Source of the DNA: CAZDGK01 sp964505035
GTDB lineage: Bacteria; Patescibacteriota; Saccharimonadia; UBA4664
Length of the DNA: 7,261 nt
Assembly: GCA_964505035.1 (NCBI GenBank)
Contig: CAZDGK010000050.1
Span: 1 to 7,261, forward strand
Direction of reading: 5' to 3'
Made by a program: the position numbers and the translations under genes. A model generated the notes under the pieces. That model saw nothing but the letters and a program-made list of their open reading frames with translations. It did no database searches and was not told the origin of the DNA. Position 1 is the stretch's first letter. Every line of letters starts with the position of its first letter. Below are positions 4,909 to 7,261 of the stretch, in pieces.

Positions 4909-5442
4909 TTACGCCGAGCCGCGTCGCTGTAGTCGCATTCCAGTCTCCAGCAAGAACAGCACTTCCGCTGCCTTGGGGTGGGTCGCAAAACCGTCACCCA
5001 CAAAGAAGTAGTAGTTGTAGAGGTTCTTACCGAGCTGCTGGGTGTATCGCCGCAGGTCCTGGCCGCTCGCCACGATCCCGCCGGCTAGAATCCAGGCATC
5101 CAGGCTGGAGTCCGGGTCAAAATCCGCTGGCCGGTTGCGCCAGCTAGCCTCTAGGTTAGCCAGCGTTGGTCCGCCGTTTGGCTGCTCCAGCACCCAGGCC
5201 CGCAGCAAGAGGTCCTCGACCGGCCGCAGTTGGCCGGGCTTCAGAAACTTGAGCCGCAGAATCCAGTGAAACGTGTCGGCCAGGCGCACCAGTCGCAGCG
5301 CAGCCTCGGTGCCACCCAGCTCCTGAATCAGCAAGCCGGCCGCCTCCTCGGCGCTCAGTTCGTGCTCGCGCAGCTTAAAAGCCCCGCGCACACGCGTCCA
5401 GGCGGCCACCAGGTCGGCCGCGCTCGCAGTAGATTGTTCCAT
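4909..5442 (-). CDS. Conserved-position hypothetical protein between rpmH and dnaA, 177 residues
   Basis: The frame is complete from ATG 5442-5440 to TAA 4911-4909. I do not recognise a family. The protein looks soluble, cytoplasmic and largely helical: no signal peptide and no membrane segment long enough to span. It has many Leu/Ala/Arg and a notable set of aromatic residues: Trp at 15, 60, 83, 101 and 117, and the YNYYFF run at 142-147. A Cys-free sequence and no metal-binding pattern argue against a zinc protein. It lies on the same strand as dnaA, 204 nt upstream, with a hairpin and the DnaA boxes between, so it probably has its own transcript. A promoter candidate lies at 5583-5612. No clear SD is present (GGGG about 8 nt before ATG is the best). 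Codon composition resembles the neighbours, so there is no sign of recent transfer. Confidence 0.75.
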   Translation of the reverse strand: MEQSTASAADLVAAWTRVRGAFKLREHELSAEEAAGLLIQELGGTEAALRLVRLADTFHWILRLKFLKPGQLRPVEDLLLRAWVLEQPNGGPTLANLEASWRNRPADFDPDSSLDAWILAGGIVASGQDLRRYTQQLGKNLYNYYFFVGDGFATHPKAAEVLFLLETGMRLQRRGSA

Positions 5443-5515
5443 GTGCGTACCCCATTCTTGGGTATCAAGGTTGCCGTCGGCGAGACTGCCGGCCGCAGGG
5501 GTAAATCAGCCTAGC

Positions 5516-5525
5516 AACCCGGGTT
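5516..5525. repeat. 10-bp perfect palindrome AACCCGGGTT in divergent spacer
   Basis: A perfect palindrome, extended imperfectly by CTA on the left (5511-5513) and AG on the right. It lies in the 217-nt divergent spacer 5443-5659, which holds no gene. It might be an operator; it is too short and loopless to act as terminator. Confidence 0.3.
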
Positions 5526-5552
5526 AGAGCCGCGGGTAAAGCCAGACCAAGT

Positions 5553-5570
5553 TTGAATGCGATGATTCAA
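5553..5570. promoter_or_regulatory. Operator-like inverted repeat TTGAAT-N6-ATTCAA
   Basis: Perfect 6-bp arms (5553-5558 and 5565-5570) around a 6-nt centre. If the minus-strand promoter at 5583-5612 is real, this repeat covers about +6 to +24 of that transcript, a usual operator position. It is about 90 nt upstream of rpmH. The binding factor is unknown. Confidence 0.35.
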
Positions 5571-5582
5571 TAACATACCAAT

Positions 5583-5612
5583 ACGATAGTGGTGCCCGCT
5601 GCCGAAGGTCAA
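5583..5612 (-). promoter_or_regulatory. Candidate promoter of the 177-residue gene
   Basis: On the minus strand TTGACC (5612-5607, five of six) and TATCGT (5588-5583, four of six) are separated by 18 nt. The leader to ATG 5442 would be about 130 nt. Its -35 lies 9 nt from the -35 of the plus-strand rpmH promoter candidate, so the two would be back to back. Confidence 0.35.
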
Positions 5613-5621
5613 GCCGCCCCG

Positions 5622-5650
5622 TTGACTTAACCGACAGATGAGCGTAAAGT
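5622..5650 (+). promoter_or_regulatory. Candidate rpmH operon promoter
   Basis: TTGACT (5622-5627, five of six) and TAAAGT (5645-5650, four of six) with an ideal 17-nt spacer. The start of transcription would be at about 5656-5658, only a few bases before the rpmH ATG at 5660, so the message would be leaderless or nearly so, which fits the lack of a good SD before rpmH. Confidence 0.5.
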
Positions 5651-5659
5651 ACTGAAGTT

Positions 5660-5797
5660 ATGTCAAAGCGAACTTACCAACCAAAGAAGACGCGCCGGCA
5701 GAAGGTCCACGGCTTCCTGAGCCGCATGGCCACCCGTGCCGGCCGCTTGGTGATCAAGCGCCGCACCGCCAAGGGCCGCAAGCGCGTCGCCGTCTAA
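5660..5797 (+). CDS. rpmH: 50S ribosomal protein L34
   Basis: A 45-residue, strongly basic protein from ATG 5660 to TAA 5795-5797. The sequence MSKRTYQPKKTRRQKVHGFL followed by SRMATRAGRLVIKRRTAKGR shows the L34 pattern: KRTYQP at the start, HGF (17-19), RMAT-x-GR (22-29), V-x-RRR-type basic run and AKGR (37-40). L34 sits in the large subunit bound to 23S rRNA. The length is normal for the family. It is first gene of the rpmH-rnpA-yidC-khpB operon and transcribed divergently from the 177-residue gene. There is no convincing SD (only GAAG close to the ATG), consistent with the promoter just upstream. Confidence 0.97.
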   Translation: MSKRTYQPKKTRRQKVHGFLSRMATRAGRLVIKRRTAKGRKRVAV

Positions 5798-5804
5798 GTC
5801 AACA

Positions 5805-5832
5805 AACCAGCCGCCTCAACCAGCGGCTGGTT
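5805..5832 (+). other. Strong hairpin in the rpmH-rnpA gap
   Basis: AACCAGCCGC (5805-5814) and GCGGCTGGTT (5823-5832) form a perfect 10-bp GC-rich stem with an 8-nt loop. It starts 7 nt after the rpmH stop and ends 6 nt before the rnpA ribosome-binding site. No U-run follows (GCTTCTGG), so it is not a standard intrinsic terminator. It may act as attenuator, as processing or stability element protecting the rpmH message, or as modulator of rnpA translation, giving the much greater need for L34 than for RNase P protein. Confidence 0.6.
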
Positions 5833-5847
5833 GCTTCTGGAGGCGTC

Positions 5848-6195
5848 ATGTTGCCCACCCAAAACCGCCTGCGCGCGGCCGCCGATATCACCCGCGTCTA
5901 CAAGCGCGGGGTTTATGGTGCCGCCGAGAGCTACTTCAGCCTCAAAGCCGCTCCCAATGGGCGTGCGACTAGCCGCGCCGTAGTCGTAGTGGCCAAAAAG
6001 GTCGACAAGCGCGCCGTAGTCCGCAACCGTCTGCGCCGCCGGCTCGTCGAAACTCTGCGCGGACAGTGGGGGACAGTGCCGTCGGGTTACGATATAGTTA
6101 TAAGTGTCCATGCCGATCTGGAGGGCAAATCCGCCGAGGCGCTACGCTCACTGCTGGCCCAGGCCCTTCGTCACGCTCGTCTGACCGCACAATAA
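5848..6195 (+). CDS. rnpA: Ribonuclease P protein component
   Basis: RnpA is the small basic subunit that binds the catalytic RNase P RNA and the 5' leader of pre-tRNA. The 115-residue product has the family layout: NRLRAAADITRVYKRG (6-21), corresponding to the usual RL-x-x-x-x-DF-x-x-V-x-x-x-G; AVVVVAKKV (44-52); and the RNR signature RAVVRNRLRRRLVETLR (55-71). The last part contains YDIVISVHAD (81-90) and a C-terminal helix. The conserved Phe of the DF pair is Ile here (DI, 14-15), a modest departure. The start ATG 5848 is supported by GGAGG at 5839-5843 with a short 4-nt spacing. It follows rpmH by 50 nt, a gap containing a hairpin, and precedes yidC by 21 nt. No RNase P RNA gene is in the window. 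Confidence 0.95.
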   Translation: MLPTQNRLRAAADITRVYKRGVYGAAESYFSLKAAPNGRATSRAVVVVAKKVDKRAVVRNRLRRRLVETLRGQWGTVPSGYDIVISVHADLEGKSAEALRSLLAQALRHARLTAQ

Positions 6196-6215
6196 TCGGA
6201 GTTTATCGGAGTTCA
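6196..6215 (+). repeat. Tandem 10-nt repeat carrying two SD-like motifs before yidC
   Basis: TCGGAGTTTA (6196-6205) is directly followed by TCGGAGTTCA (6206-6215), nine of ten identical, and the pair fills nearly the whole 21-nt rnpA-yidC gap. The second GGAG (6208-6211) is 5 nt before the yidC ATG and is the likely ribosome-binding site; the first GGAG is 15 nt from it and could act as standby site. Confidence 0.6.
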
Positions 6216-6216
6216 C

Positions 6217-6987
6217 ATGTTCACCACGCTACTCGTCCAGCCCTTATTCAATCTACTCGCGCTCATTTATGCCTACTTGCCAGTACATGACTTTGGCCTG
6301 GCCATCATTCTGCTCACCATCATCATCCGCTTGCTCATCTGGCCGCTCGTCACCCGGCAGCTCCACTCGCAGCGGGCTCTCCAGGAGCTTCAGCCTGAGC
6401 TGCAGCGCATCCGCACCGAGTCCAAGGGCGACAAGCAGCTCGAGGGCAAGTTGGTCATGGAGCTCTACAAGGAGCGCGAAATCAATCCGTTCGCGTCCTT
6501 CCTGCCGGTCATCATCCAGCTGCCGATCTTCTTTGCGCTGTTTGCCGTCCTGCGCGACATGGTCCACCCCGACCAGTTCGCCAAGCTAGCCTACGGCGCC
6601 GTCGCCTCGCTGGGCCCGATCGCCGCCATCATCCACGGCAGCTCCTTCCACCCCACGTTCCTGGGCCTCGTTGACTTGGCCAAACCCTCGGCTGTCCTGG
6701 CTGCCATCGCGGCGCTGGCTCAGTTCGTCCAGACCAAGCAGCTCCAGCCCAAGCATCCGGCCGCCGACCAGCAGGCCAAGGTCATGTCGTCCATGGTCTA
6801 TCTCTTCCCGGGCCTTACCTTCATCATTGGTCTGTCTCTGCCCTCGGCCTTGGCGCTCTACTGGGCCACTTCCAGCGGCGTCGCCGTCCTGCAGCAATAC
6901 TTAGTGCTTCAGCGTGATGTTCGTGAGCTGGAGGCAGGCACCGGCACCAAAAAGACCGGCACTAAGAAACTAGGGGAGAAATCATAG
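6217..6987 (+). CDS. yidC: Membrane protein insertase YidC/Oxa1 (short type)
   Basis: YidC inserts and folds inner-membrane proteins, alone or with SecYEG. The 256 residues contain only the conserved core. After an amphipathic N-terminal helix (LVQPLFNLLALIYAYL, 6-21) comes TM1 (about 26-46, FGLAIILLTIIIRLLIWPLV) with the groove arginine R38. A charged cytoplasmic hairpin follows (47-90), then TM2 (about 95-113, LPVIIQLPIFFALFAVL), TM3 (about 149-172, starting FLGLVDLAKPSA), TM4 (about 192-206) and TM5 (about 208-230, LPSALALYWATSSGVAVLQQYL). A Lys-rich tail ends the protein. There is no large periplasmic domain and no Cys at all, hence no lipoprotein processing, unlike many Gram-positive YidC. 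The ATG has GGAG 5 nt upstream. It overlaps khpB by one base, a sign of coupled translation. Confidence 0.95.
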   Translation: MFTTLLVQPLFNLLALIYAYLPVHDFGLAIILLTIIIRLLIWPLVTRQLHSQRALQELQPELQRIRTESKGDKQLEGKLVMELYKEREINPFASFLPVIIQLPIFFALFAVLRDMVHPDQFAKLAYGAVASLGPIAAIIHGSSFHPTFLGLVDLAKPSAVLAAIAALAQFVQTKQLQPKHPAADQQAKVMSSMVYLFPGLTFIIGLSLPSALALYWATSSGVAVLQQYLVLQRDVRELEAGTGTKKTGTKKLGEKS

Positions 6988-7261
6988 TGAATGAGCTGAC
7001 CTTTTCGGCCAAGCAGCGCCTAGAAGAAATCATTTCCTACTTCGGTATCAATGTCGACGCTCAGGCGCACGAGACCGAAGAGGGGATTGAGCTACAAGTT
7101 GCCGGCTCCGCCTCCACGCCCCGTCTCATTGGCCACCACGGCGAAACGCTGCGCGCCATCGAATACTTGCTCAATCAAATGCTCAAGCGCGCCGATGGTG
7201 ACGCTCCGCGCGTCTCCGTCGACATCGCCGGCTACCGCGCCGCCCGCCGCCACGCCCTCGA
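6987..7261 (+). CDS. khpB: KH-domain RNA-binding protein KhpB (Jag), 3' end outside window
   Basis: The frame begins with GTG at 6987-6989, whose first G is the last base of the yidC TAG, and stays open to the window end (91 codons). GGGGAG at 6973-6978 lies 8 nt before it. Residues 6-70 are the KH domain of Jag/KhpB: FSAKQRLEEIISYFGI, then LIGHHGETLRAIEYLLNQML (47-66) with the GxxG loop GHHG (49-52), and VSVDIAGYRAARRHAL (76-91), leading toward the R3H domain that should follow outside the window. KhpB binds RNA and in Gram-positive bacteria affects cell elongation and division. The Jag_N domain that normally precedes the KH domain is absent: KH begins almost at the start codon. Position next to yidC is classical. 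Confidence 0.92.
   Translation, partial: MNELTFSAKQRLEEIISYFGINVDAQAHETEEGIELQVAGSASTPRLIGHHGETLRAIEYLLNQMLKRADGDAPRVSVDIAGYRAARRHAL

Noticed and set aside
6253..6897. Minus-strand frames opposite yidC and plus-strand frame 2 inside yidC
   Set aside because: Shadow frames of a clear YidC; no ribosome sites and low-complexity Ser/Arg products.
1..7261. UGA recoding as in some CPR lineages
   Set aside because: All genes end at TAA or TAG and need no in-frame UGA; Trp is encoded by TGG, so the standard code suffices, and nothing supports recoding.
1..7261. CRISPR array, insertion sequence, tRNA or other structural RNA gene
   Set aside because: No regularly spaced repeats, transposase motifs, terminal inverted repeats or cloverleaf-like stretches were found in the non-coding parts.

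Overview
This window is the chromosomal replication-origin neighbourhood of a bacterium. Reading left to right it has the order (unknown protein, +) / DUF721-DciA-like (-) / recF (-) / dnaN (-) / dnaA (-) / unknown 177-residue protein (-) / rpmH (+) / rnpA (+) / yidC (+) / khpB-jag (+, cut by the window end). The two gene arms diverge at about 5443-5659, as expected where two forks leave an origin. The compact order, a short YidC without lipobox or large periplasmic domain, a KhpB without the usual Jag_N domain, a very short DUF721 protein and the style of the DnaA sequence suggest a Candidate Phyla Radiation bacterium, perhaps Saccharibacteria (TM7). That placement is inference. The genetic code looks standard and the coding DNA is GC-rich.

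Left part (1-1919): the C-terminal end of a Pro/Thr/Gly-rich protein converges on, and overlaps by 4 nt, a short DUF721 (DciA-like, candidate helicase-loader) gene; recF lies upstream of the latter. Neither the DUF721 gene nor recF has a Shine-Dalgarno sequence, but each has a TANNNT box exactly 6 nt before its ATG, the geometry of leaderless transcripts.

Centre (1920-4908): dnaN (GTG start, strong SD) and dnaA (best start an internal ATG at 4704, not the longer TTG frame). Both flanks of dnaA look like origin. Upstream (4741-4904) are two perfect DnaA boxes, TTATCCACA and TTATACACA, and several variants; one perfect box overlaps the -35 of a plausible dnaA promoter. Downstream, in the dnaA-dnaN spacer (3030-3315), a DnaA-box-like site is followed by a short GC step, a DnaA-trio-like triplet series and an AT-rich tract, in the arrangement and direction known for the B. 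subtilis unwinding region. A bipartite oriC, with box clusters on both sides of dnaA, is the most economical reading.

Right part (4909-7261): a hypothetical gene without recognised family, a 217-nt divergent spacer with back-to-back promoter candidates, and the classical rpmH-rnpA-yidC-khpB operon for ribosome, RNase P, membrane insertion and RNA-binding functions. A strong hairpin separates rpmH from rnpA. I saw no tRNA, rRNA, CRISPR array or mobile element.
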